Assembly (NCBI RefSeq): GCF_001675045.1
Contig: NZ_LYPA01000075.1
Location: 75,219 to 139,218 of the forward strand
Length of the DNA stretch: 64,000 bases
Direction of reading: 5' to 3'
Source: Paenibacillus oryzae
Lineage (GTDB): Bacteria > Bacillota > Bacilli > Paenibacillales > Paenibacillaceae
Part shown: positions 9,089 through 16,493 of the stretch, one piece after another
How positions within the stretch are numbered: the stretch's first letter is position 1
Layout of the letters: every line of letters begins with the position of its first letter
Notes under the pieces: generated by a model
The model's database searches: none
The model's input: only the letters and a program-made list of their open reading frames with translations
Told to the model about the DNA's origin: nothing
Program-made: the position numbers and the translations under genes

Positions 9089-9589
9089 TTATTTTTGTCC
9101 CTGCATGCGACGCTGGGTCATGTAGTCACTTTCGTAGTAAGACAAGTCGTCACGCAGATCCTCGTAAATTTTGGAAATGCCCAAAACGATATTGCGGGCC
9201 TCGCGAACCGGCTTGTACCGGAAGCGAATTGCGTCTTGTCCCGTATAGGCATAACGCCCATCTTCGGAATAACATTCATTTTTTGGATAAAAGAAAGCGT
9301 TGACGCATTGATGATAAGCCTCATACAATACGCGTTCACCATACTCATTATCGAAATTAGGCCTTCTGAGCAGAACGCCCAGCTTTTCAACAGCAACTTC
9401 CGAAAAAACAAGCAGATGGCGCAGATCGGACAGCAGCCCCTTGTAAAAAAGCTCCGCCGCCTCTTCGCTTTGATCTCCTACAAGCTGGGATAAAGCATTC
9501 TGATTCAGAAACGGCTCCAGCTGTTCAACCGCTTCTTTTAATTTGTCGCGAGTGGATTCCGTCAGCGCTTTAACGTTCGTTGATGGCAT
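9089..9589 (-). CDS. ypuI: YpuI family protein (DUF3907)
   Basis: 166-residue soluble, mostly helical protein similar to Bacillus YpuI (DUF3907). Recognisable stretches are LSQLVGDQSEEAAELFYKGLLSDLRHLLVFSE and a Tyr/Arg-rich C-terminal half (FRYKPVREARNIVLGISK). The biochemical role of the family is not known to me. The start at 9589 has AAGGGGA about 9 bases upstream; the frame continues upstream with no better site. A gap of 53 bases separates it from the DUF1540 gene, so it may be the first gene of that cluster. Confidence 0.8.
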   Translation of the reverse strand: MPSTNVKALTESTRDKLKEAVEQLEPFLNQNALSQLVGDQSEEAAELFYKGLLSDLRHLLVFSEVAVEKLGVLLRRPNFDNEYGERVLYEAYHQCVNAFFYPKNECYSEDGRYAYTGQDAIRFRYKPVREARNIVLGISKIYEDLRDDLSYYESDYMTQRRMQGQK

Positions 9590-9762
9590 GGTGGTAGTTC
9601 CCCTTTCTACATTGCACACAAAAAAACTATAAACATCAACATCGTACCACAAATTCCAGAGAAACGGTATCCGAATTGTGAAAATGTCCGCATAATTTGA
9701 TGCCGCAGATGCGACTCTAAGGGTAGAGACAGATCATTTTATGAAAAGACGGAGGATATCCC

Positions 9763-11601
9763 ATGCGCAAATCAAGATGGACCGCTGCTTTTATTGTGCT
9801 GGCCGCAGCAGCGCTGTTAATTCCGGCCACCCCGTTTTTTTTAAAAAACGGCGAATCATCGCCCAAAACCGTACAATTCTCCGCTAACAAGGAGCAGAAG
9901 CTTAAGCTTGCGGCATTGCAGAATGACATGGATGCCACGGCAACGCTAATGTCCCTGGAGTGTGCCAAGGACTTTCGCAATATTATGGCAGCCGACGGAG
10001 ATTCCCCGGTAAAGGCAACTGCTGAAATCAAGGCGTTAATGAAGGAGCATCCGCATTTGGCCCATATTCGATGGATCGGACCTGGCAAGGATGTGCAAAT
10101 AGGCAAGCTGCCGAAGTCTCAAAAAGAGGATGCGCAAATGTATAGTGCGGAAGCCGCCAAAAAAATCGCAAAAGGCGCAAACTATGAGTCCAAACCGTTT
10201 GAGTCCGCCGACGGCAGCCGTTACATCGTATTAGGCGTACCCGATCAAACGGGAAGCGGGCACGGCATAGTTGGCGTGATGAAGCAGGATATCGTCAAGC
10301 AGGTTGAAATGCATCAGAAGCGCAATTTGCGCCTGATCCCTTACCCGGCGGAAGGCAATTACCGGATTGAATCCGTCAAGCCCAATTCCACAGTGGACAC
10401 AACGGTTAAAACGGGAGAAGACAATGGCAATGCCAGCCATTATCATGTCAAAGATGCCGTTGTCCATTTTACAACCCCGCCTAGTGAAGAGCAATTGTCC
10501 AGAATAAAAGCCGATGTCGGAGCCTCCGTTATTCAGCAGCTTGGCGACACCTACGTTTTTCGCTCCGACAAGGTCGAAGCGGACAAATTAATCCAGTATT
10601 TTCAGAATAACTGGAAAATTAAATATACGGAGCCTCATTACCTTTATTTAACGAATGATGAGCATGCAGCCAAAATCGTACCTAATGACGCCTTGTATTC
10701 CCAGTATCAATGGAACTTGCCCTCCATAGCCGCAGAGGAAGGCTGGACGCTGTCAAAAGGGGACGAAGGTGTTATCATCGCCGTGCTTGATACCGGCGTT
10801 CAGAGCAGCCACCCCGACCTTCAAGGCAGGTTGCTCGCTGGAAAAAACATCGTCAACACAGGAAAAACCCCGGATGACGATGTAGGACATGGTACGCATG
10901 TTGCCGGAATTATCGGCGCGGCCGTCAACAACGGCGAAGGAGTCGCCGGCGTTTCCTGGTTTAACAAAATTATGCCCGTTAAAGTGCTTGACAGCTCAGG
11001 CGCAGGCTCGACTTATTCAGTTGCTCAAGGCATCATCTGGGCGGTTGATAATGGAGCTAAAGTAATCAATATGAGTTTGGGCAATTACGCAAAGGCCGAT
11101 TTTCTGCATGACGCCATCAAATATGCGTATGAACGCGATGTCGTTCTGATTGCCGCAAGCGGCAACGACAATACAGACCGTCCCGGTTATCCCGCCGCAT
11201 ACCCTGAGGTTTTTGCGGTAGCGGCGACCTCAAGCAACGACCAGAAGGCATCCTTCTCCAATTACGGCGATTACATCGACGTAGCGGCACCTGGCGATAG
11301 TATTGCCAGCACCTATCCCGGCAGCCAATATGCGGCATTGTCCGGTACTTCGATGGCTAGCCCTCATGTTGCAGCGCTGGCGGGTTTGATTCGCTCCATT
11401 AACCCCGACCTTAGCAATGAGGAAGTTATGGAGATCATGCGCGTATCCGCCCGCGACCTTGGACAAGCAGGCAAAGACAACTATTTTGGCCATGGCGAAA
11501 TTGATATCGACAAAGCGCTAAAGGCCGCTGCGAATTACGGCGGCGCCCTGCAAACCTACCCTCAACAAGTAAAGCGGAAGCTGGAGCGTTTGGGATCTTG
11601 A
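9763..11601 (+). CDS. Secreted subtilisin-like serine protease with long N-terminal sensor-like region
   Basis: 612-residue S8 family peptidase. An N-terminal hydrophobic signal or anchor (about 6-27) predicts export. Residues about 50-190 resemble a Cache/PDC-like extracytoplasmic fold (helical start, then IRWIGPG, YIVLGVPD, GIVGVMK strands). Residues about 225-295 look like an inhibitor I9-type propeptide. The catalytic domain follows with Asp343 (VLDTGV), His377 (GHGTHVAG), oxyanion Asn469 (AASGN) and Ser530 (GTSMASPHV), all intact. GGAGG lies 8 bases before the ATG. It stands alone on the plus strand. The propeptide suggests self-processing; the sensor-like region is an unusual addition whose role I cannot tell. 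Confidence 0.92.
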   Translation: MRKSRWTAAFIVLAAAALLIPATPFFLKNGESSPKTVQFSANKEQKLKLAALQNDMDATATLMSLECAKDFRNIMAADGDSPVKATAEIKALMKEHPHLAHIRWIGPGKDVQIGKLPKSQKEDAQMYSAEAAKKIAKGANYESKPFESADGSRYIVLGVPDQTGSGHGIVGVMKQDIVKQVEMHQKRNLRLIPYPAEGNYRIESVKPNSTVDTTVKTGEDNGNASHYHVKDAVVHFTTPPSEEQLSRIKADVGASVIQQLGDTYVFRSDKVEADKLIQYFQNNWKIKYTEPHYLYLTNDEHAAKIVPNDALYSQYQWNLPSIAAEEGWTLSKGDEGVIIAVLDTGVQSSHPDLQGRLLAGKNIVNTGKTPDDDVGHGTHVAGIIGAAVNNGEGVAGVSWFNKIMPVKVLDSSGAGSTYSVAQGIIWAVDNGAKVINMSLGNYAKADFLHDAIKYAYERDVVLIAASGNDNTDRPGYPAAYPEVFAVAATSSNDQKASFSNYGDYIDVAAPGDSIASTYPGSQYAALSGTSMASPHVAALAGLIRSINPDLSNEEVMEIMRVSARDLGQAGKDNYFGHGEIDIDKALKAAANYGGALQTYPQQVKRKLERLGS

Positions 11602-11640
11602 GTTGAAGGCCACAGGCAATTTCCTGCAGTCTACTGAATC

Positions 11641-11830
11641 TAAAGGACATCCATGTCCGGCAGGGGCTTAAATTGGCTTGTTTCATAACAGCAACGGTCA
11701 CGCATGTCCTTTAAAGCTCAAAAATGTAGAATGTGAGGGTAAAATTGGAGTTTTACGGTCGCAAATGTCCGCTAGAATATGGATTTAATTAAAATGAACC
11801 GTCTAATGGCCGCAGATGTCCGTAAAGCTT
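11641..11830 (+). repeat. Dispersed four-core repeat, copy 1 (51-61-51 spacing)
   Basis: Four copies of a short core, whose right half is ATGTCC, start at 11653, 11704, 11765 and 11816. The cores read GGACATCCATGTCC, GGTCACGCATGTCC, GGTCGCAAATGTCC and GGCCGCAGATGTCC, mostly preceded by AC or AA and followed by a TTTAAAG or GCTAGA-like tail. Spacing is 51, 61 and 51 bp, the same as in copies at about 46.2 kb and 58.4 kb. It lies between the subtilase stop and the terminator shared with rnpB. No protein is encoded. Confidence 0.85.
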
Positions 11831-11865
11831 GATGAATAGAAATGAACAAAGACAAACAGAATCGT

Positions 11866-11899
11866 ACTGTAGCCAACTGTGATTAACTGTAGCTAACTG
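11866..11899. repeat. Short direct repeat in the subtilase-rnpB gap
   Basis: Two copies of ACTGTAGCNAACTG (13 of 14 bases identical) start 20 bases apart at 11866 and 11886. They lie in the non-coding stretch 11831-11973, where I see nothing else. Confidence 0.5.
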
Positions 11900-11973
11900 C
11901 AACGATCTGAATAACCTGGAAAAGAAGCCGCATCGCCCCATCAGGAAACACTAATTGCTATTTGTTAAATTTT

Positions 11974-12017
11974 AAAAAAAGACATGAACGCCGCGAATTG
12001 CGGGTTCATGTCTTTTT
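11974..12017. terminator. Bidirectional terminator between subtilase and rnpB
   Basis: A strong hairpin: GACATGAAC and GTTCATGTC arms enclosing an inner CCGC/GCGG stem, with an A-run on the left and a T-run on the right. It can stop transcripts of the plus-strand subtilase and of the minus-strand rnpB gene, which end on either side. Confidence 0.9.
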
Positions 12018-12070
12018 CCCTTATTCCATTTATATCAACATCATTTTAATTAAACGGTATAAGATGGCCG

Positions 12071-12483
12071 TGCGGAAAGTTTGCCGTAAGCCGGGTTCTG
12101 TACTTCTGGTGGTGCAAACGGGAACGACCCTCCCACTAGGAAGCGACAATCATCTATCTAGGCCGTCCATTGCTGAACAGCTCAAGCAACCAACCCGGAT
12201 GCGCCTCGGGCTAAGGCTGCGGCCTTGCGGCCGCCACATCCTCTCGGTCTTGCTCCAGATGGGGTTTACCAGGAATACAGTCACCTGTACTCCTCGTGGT
12301 CTCTTACACCACGGTTCCACCCTTGCCTGTGCCCCTTTACGGGGCCATCGGCGGTCCATTTCTGTGGCACTATCCTTCAGCTCGCGCTGACTGGACGTTA
12401 TCCAGCATCCTGCCCTGTGGAGCCCGGACTTTCCTCTCGCAGCAACGAGGCTGCCAGCGATTGTCTGTCAAACTTTCCGTAGC
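12071..12483 (-). ncRNA. rnpB: RNase P RNA, bacterial type B (rnpB)
   Basis: Catalytic RNA that cleaves the 5' leader from pre-tRNAs. On the minus strand the 5' part contains the conserved GAGGAAAGTCCGGGCTCC block and the 3' part ends with ACAGAACCCGGCTTAC, both hallmarks of RNase P RNA. The 5' end (CGGAAAGTTTG) pairs with the 3' end (CAAACTTTCCG) to form helix P1. The size, about 410 nt, and the Bacillus-like layout fit type B. The 5' end is placed from a sigma-A promoter just upstream; both ends are accurate to a few bases. The terminator at 11974-12017 lies about 55 bases beyond the 3' end, so 3' trimming is expected. Confidence 0.95.
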
Positions 12484-12489
12484 AGAACT

Positions 12490-12518
12490 ATTATACAGGT
12501 TATTGATTCAAAGCTCAA
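12490..12518 (-). promoter_or_regulatory. Sigma-A promoter of rnpB
   Basis: The minus strand has TTGAGC (12513-12518), a 17-base spacer and TATAAT (12490-12495). Transcription would start about 7 bases downstream, matching the inferred 5' end of rnpB. The -35 box lies just before the stop of the yqfO-like gene. Confidence 0.8.
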
Positions 12519-12527
12519 CAGGAAAAG

Positions 12528-13649
12528 CTAAATAAACACAAACGGCTCCGTATTCAAGCGCGAGGCTATAACCTCCGTTTTCCATTTGTTCTTGGCAAGC
12601 TCATTGTTCAGCCAATCCGCCACCTTTTGCTTCATAACCTTTTCAATATTGTGGCCTGCGTCGATAATGGTCATGCCTGCTGCCAAAGCATCATGTGCCG
12701 TATGATAATCAATATCCCCCGTAATAAGGACGTCCACGCCTGCAAACATTGCACGATTGACATAGCGGGCTCCCGCCCCGCCAAGCACGGCGGCTTTGTG
12801 GATTACCCGGTCAGGCGGACCAACCACGCGCAGCATCGGCACATCAAACGCCGTTTTTAGCCTTAGCGCCAGCTCATTCAGCGTTGCCGGCTGCGTCAGC
12901 TTGCCGTAGCGGCCTAATCCGAAGCTTCTCCCCTTCAGGTCTACGGGATACAGATCATAAGCCACCTCTTCATAAGGATGGGCCTTCAGCATGGCGCTCA
13001 CCGTTTTACGATGGACGCTGTACGGTACGATTGTTTCAATTCGCACTTCATCTGCGCGCTCAAGTCGACCTTGCGAGCCGATAAACGGGTTAGTGCCTTC
13101 CCCTGGCAAAAAGGTTCCCGTCCCTTTGCTGGTAAAGCTGCAGCAGCTGTAATTGCCGATTTCTCCAGCCCCCGTTCGCCAGATGCTTTGCAGCACATCT
13201 TCGACATGGGATTCCGGCACAAACACAACCAGCTTATATAGCTTATCCGTATGGATATCCTCCAGCGACTTTCGTCCCTGCTCCTCAATCCCCGCCTGAT
13301 CCGCAAGCCAGTCATTGATGCCGCCATCAGCCACATCCAGATTGGTATGGGATATATAAACGGCAATATCATGTTTAATCAGCTTTTCGTATAGCTTGCC
13401 AGCCGGCGTAGACGTATCCAGCTTCGCCAGCGGACGGTAAATGATAGCATGATGGGCGATAATCAGGTTGGCTCCCAGCCTTATGGCTTCATCCACCACC
13501 TCGTCGGTCACATCCAAAGCGACCAGCGCCTTCGGAATCTCCTTGGACAATGTGCCTAGCTGCAATCCAATTTTATCGTTTTCCACCGCATAATGCTTTG
13601 GGGCAAGCTGCTCCATCAACGAAATGATGCTTTGTCCGTTGGCAAACAA
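12528..13649 (-). CDS. yqfO: Nif3-like dinuclear metal centre protein (YqfO)
   Basis: 373-residue member of the Nif3/GTP cyclohydrolase I type 2 family, hexameric proteins with a two-metal site. The metal-site motif ANLIIAHHAIIYRPL (early) and DAGHNIEKV (late) are present, and a PII-like insert lies between about residues 130 and 240, as in other Gram-positive members. Enzymatic role is not settled in the family. The start is a TTG at 13649 behind GGAGGTG (5 bases); starting there gives the usual length and the usual LFANGQSIISLMEQLAP beginning. It overlaps the end of trmK by 34 bases, a typical coupled pair. Confidence 0.93.
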   Translation of the reverse strand: MFANGQSIISLMEQLAPKHYAVENDKIGLQLGTLSKEIPKALVALDVTDEVVDEAIRLGANLIIAHHAIIYRPLAKLDTSTPAGKLYEKLIKHDIAVYISHTNLDVADGGINDWLADQAGIEEQGRKSLEDIHTDKLYKLVVFVPESHVEDVLQSIWRTGAGEIGNYSCCSFTSKGTGTFLPGEGTNPFIGSQGRLERADEVRIETIVPYSVHRKTVSAMLKAHPYEEVAYDLYPVDLKGRSFGLGRYGKLTQPATLNELALRLKTAFDVPMLRVVGPPDRVIHKAAVLGGAGARYVNRAMFAGVDVLITGDIDYHTAHDALAAGMTIIDAGHNIEKVMKQKVADWLNNELAKNKWKTEVIASRLNTEPFVFI

Positions 13650-14398
13650 GCCAGCACCTCCTTCAACAAGTCTATTTCCTTGCGGAATTGCTCGCGCTTC
13701 GCCATCGACTCCTGCACGCTGGACTCCGCCATCTGGCTCCAAATCCGTTCCAGCTTGATGATTTCAGATTGCCACTTAGCGATAAGTACTGCCGTTGGCT
13801 GACGCAGCAGATGCGGTCCCATTCTAATCAAAATCACCTTTTTAAGCTCTGGCTCAAAAGGCAGCGGCAAAAAGGCTCCATCGTAAAGCGCCTCATTTTT
13901 GGGTGCTGCTTCAGCATCCCGCACCGCATGAAGCACCTCATAAATTTTACCGTCCTCCTCCAAAACAGCTTCATCGGTCAAATACCAGTTATGCTCCAGC
14001 AGCCATACCCTGACCGCGTCTTCGCCAATATTGGGCTGGAGAACCAGACGGGAGACTCCTTCAAGCTTTCCGTTCGCTCGACCGGCTTCAAGAATAGAGG
14101 ACATCAAAGCGCCGCCCATACCGGCGATCGTAATCGTATCGGCTTCTCCTGGCTCAAGAACGGCCAGCCCGTCGCCCCGGCGAACGGATAATCTATCCGT
14201 AAGACCGGCTGCTAAAGCAGCCTTTTGCGCAGCCTTAAACGGTCCCGGATTTACCTCACCGGCAATGGCTTTTGATATTTTCCCGCTTTGCAGCAAATAA
14301 ACCGGAAGCAAGGCATGGTCGGAGCCTATGTCCGCCAGCGCCGCCCCGTCTGCAATATAATCTGCAACAAGCCGCAGACGTTTAGACAATTCAATCAT
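13616..14398 (-). CDS. trmK: tRNA (adenine(22)-N1)-methyltransferase TrmK
   Basis: 260-residue SAM-dependent methyltransferase that makes m1A at position 22 of tRNA in Gram-positive bacteria. The SAM-binding start ALADIGSDHALLPVYL (about 25-40), the GEVNPGP strand end and TITIAGMGGALMSSIL (about 95-110) are characteristic of TrmK. A coiled, charged C-terminal region follows, as in the family. The start ATG at 14398 shares one base with the TGA of the upstream membrane-protein gene (TGATG), and the yqfO homologue overlaps its 3' end, so the three are probably translated together. Confidence 0.94.
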   Translation of the reverse strand: MIELSKRLRLVADYIADGAALADIGSDHALLPVYLLQSGKISKAIAGEVNPGPFKAAQKAALAAGLTDRLSVRRGDGLAVLEPGEADTITIAGMGGALMSSILEAGRANGKLEGVSRLVLQPNIGEDAVRVWLLEHNWYLTDEAVLEEDGKIYEVLHAVRDAEAAPKNEALYDGAFLPLPFEPELKKVILIRMGPHLLRQPTAVLIAKWQSEIIKLERIWSQMAESSVQESMAKREQFRKEIDLLKEVLACLPTDKASFR

Positions 14399-15234
14399 CA
14401 GGTTACCCACACCATCCATTGTTTGCGCATCGTGAAGAGAAGTCCTCCACCTAACGCGATTTTTACGATTATCTGTATTTGCAGCCATGCCGTTTGATGA
14501 ATAACAAGCAGAGTATACAATTCCGGAAGAAACCAGGCGAGCGCGCAAACCACAAACAATACGGCAGCCACCGCTTTGCTGAAGCGGTGCAAAAACCAGC
14601 TGCTCCACCCAAATATAATGGCGATAGGAAGCCAATAAAGCTGCACCTCGTACCATGCCGGCGTCTCGTCCAGTCTTGAGAGAAGCCAGCCATACAGCAC
14701 TAGGGCGATCAGCCAGCCGCATAAATGAAGCATCGGAACCTTTCTCCAGATGCCGTATGCGACCCAGAAAAAGGCGCAACCGCCTAAAACACCCATTTTC
14801 CAGCTCCAGGACTGAAGCTCATGAAGCTCCAGAATATGTAATCCTCCGCCTAGCAGCAGCAACGCTCCAGCGCACACCAGCATGCTGGAAAACGTTCGGC
14901 TTCGTTCTCTGAAGCGATGGCCAAATTTTAAAAAAACTAACGCGCCCAGCAAAATAATTGCGATTTGCAATGCCGGATGAAAAGAGCTAAAATAAAGCAC
15001 AACAAAGGAAATTAAGGTAAAAGTTCCAAATGTAAGCAACCATTGCTTGCCTGTTGCCCGCTGCACCGCCGCTATCGCTTTGCCGACGGCATGATTCGGC
15101 TGCGGCGCTGGCCTTGGTGTATCGGGATCGCTGTACAGATTAAGCAGAAATTCGCAATATTGCTCAGGCAACAGCTTGCTCCGACTCCAATGCTGTATTT
15201 CCTTGAGAACAATTGCTCTGCGATCCTGTTCCAT
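14398..15234 (-). CDS. Polytopic membrane protein, DUF2157-like
   Basis: 278 residues. A soluble N-terminal segment (about 1-60) with a helical QHWSRSKLLPEQYCEFLLNLY motif precedes roughly eight hydrophobic helices. The arrangement recalls DUF2157-type membrane proteins, but identity is only by general pattern. It sits between the rpoD terminator and trmK and joins trmK by a TGATG overlap. AAAGGA precedes the ATG. Function unknown. Confidence 0.7.
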   Translation of the reverse strand: MEQDRRAIVLKEIQHWSRSKLLPEQYCEFLLNLYSDPDTPRPAPQPNHAVGKAIAAVQRATGKQWLLTFGTFTLISFVVLYFSSFHPALQIAIILLGALVFLKFGHRFRERSRTFSSMLVCAGALLLLGGGLHILELHELQSWSWKMGVLGGCAFFWVAYGIWRKVPMLHLCGWLIALVLYGWLLSRLDETPAWYEVQLYWLPIAIIFGWSSWFLHRFSKAVAAVLFVVCALAWFLPELYTLLVIHQTAWLQIQIIVKIALGGGLLFTMRKQWMVWVT

Positions 15235-15274
15235 TGGACGCCATCCTTTCCTGTCCTTGCCTTGTTTTCATCTG

Positions 15275-15308
15275 AAAAAAAGACCTCGCTGCAAAGGCAG
15301 AAAGGTCA
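15275..15308 (-). terminator. Terminator of the rpoD operon
   Basis: On the minus strand GACCT..CTGC pairs with GCAG..AGGTC around CTTT, followed by seven T bases. It lies 18 bases after the rpoD stop codon. Confidence 0.88.
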
Positions 15309-15326
15309 TTTTGCGGCATAAAGCCG

Positions 15327-16457
15327 TTATTCCAGAAAGTCCTTGAGTCGTTTGCTGCGGCTTGGATGGCGGAGCTTGCGAAGAGCCTTGGCTTCGATCT
15401 GCCGGATTCTCTCCCGCGTTACGCCAAATACTTTGCCCACTTCCTCCAGCGTCCGTGTCCGGCCGTCATCAAGGCCAAAACGAAGGCGAAGAACGTTTTC
15501 TTCCCGTTCAGTAAGCGTGTCGAGCACATCCTCAAGCTGTTCCTTAAGCAGCTCGTAGGCAGCGGCATCTGCCGGCGCCAGCGCCTCCTGGTCCTCGATA
15601 AAGTCTCCCAGATGCGAATCGTCTTCTTCCCCGATAGGCGTTTCCAACGATACAGGCTCCTGAGCAATCTTCATAATTTCGCGAACCTTTTCCGTGCTAA
15701 GCTCCATCTCCACCGCGATTTCCTCAGGCGTGGGTTCACGCCCAAGCTCTTGCAGCAGCTGACGCGATACGCGTATCAGCTTGTTGATGGTTTCCACCAT
15801 ATGGACCGGAATCCGAATGGTGCGCGCCTGATCCGCAATCGCCCGCGTGATGGCCTGGCGAATCCACCAGGTAGCATAGGTACTGAACTTGAAGCCCTTC
15901 TGATGATCGAACTTTTCGACCGCCTTGATCAAGCCCATATTGCCTTCCTGAATCAAGTCCAGGAACAGCATGCCTCTGCCCACATAACGCTTGGCAATGC
16001 TGACAACCAGACGAAGGTTGGCTTCTGCAAGTCGGCGCTTTGCCTCCTCGTCGCCATTTTCGATCCGAATCGCAAGCTCGATTTCATCGTCCGCGGACAA
16101 TAGCGGCACACGGCCGATTTCCTTCAGATACATTCTGACGGGGTCATTGATTTTAATGCCGGGCGGCAAAGCCAAATCATCATCGAAATTAAAATCATCG
16201 CCTTCGCGCTCTTGCTCTTCAGAAGCCGGTCTGAGCGGATTCTCTTCCTCGCTTTCGTTCAATACCTCGATACCCAAATCGTCAAGCTGCTCAAAAAACT
16301 CGTCGATTTGCTCCGGGTCCTGATCAAAGGGAGACAGTTTCTCCATAATTTCTTTATACGTTAAGGAGGATCTTTTTTTGCCCTGCTCAATGAGCTGATC
16401 CTTCACGTGATCCAACTTTTGCTCGGTATCCAGCTCAGTATGTTGATCATTCGCCAT
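15327..16457 (-). CDS. rpoD: RNA polymerase primary sigma factor SigA (RpoD)
   Basis: 376-residue housekeeping sigma-70 factor. Region 1.1 is short, followed by an acidic stretch (about 65-100), then region 1.2 (NDPVRMYLKEIG), region 2 with the -10-recognising FSTYATWWIRQAITRAI, region 3, and region 4 ending in the helix-turn-helix VTRERIRQIEAKALRKLRHPSR for -35 recognition. Length and motifs match Bacillus-type SigA. It follows dnaG by 36 bases on the same strand, the classic macromolecular synthesis operon order. A strong GGAGGGAGGAG site precedes the ATG. Confidence 0.98.
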   Translation of the reverse strand: MANDQHTELDTEQKLDHVKDQLIEQGKKRSSLTYKEIMEKLSPFDQDPEQIDEFFEQLDDLGIEVLNESEEENPLRPASEEQEREGDDFNFDDDLALPPGIKINDPVRMYLKEIGRVPLLSADDEIELAIRIENGDEEAKRRLAEANLRLVVSIAKRYVGRGMLFLDLIQEGNMGLIKAVEKFDHQKGFKFSTYATWWIRQAITRAIADQARTIRIPVHMVETINKLIRVSRQLLQELGREPTPEEIAVEMELSTEKVREIMKIAQEPVSLETPIGEEDDSHLGDFIEDQEALAPADAAAYELLKEQLEDVLDTLTEREENVLRLRFGLDDGRTRTLEEVGKVFGVTRERIRQIEAKALRKLRHPSRSKRLKDFLE

Positions 16458-16493
16458 ATTCCGACTCCCTCCTCCCTGGAAACAACCATCCGG

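Noticed and set aside
9681..9722. Possible single core of the dispersed repeat (AATGTCC and GCCGCAGATG)
   Set aside because: Only two weak matches 25 bases apart, not the 51/61 spacing; could be chance.
11641..11830. CRISPR array
   Set aside because: Cores are short and degenerate, with fixed 51/61 spacing and related spacers; no cas genes are in the window.
11962..12535. Several plus and minus open frames
   Set aside because: They cover rnpB and its terminator; the RNA explains the conservation.
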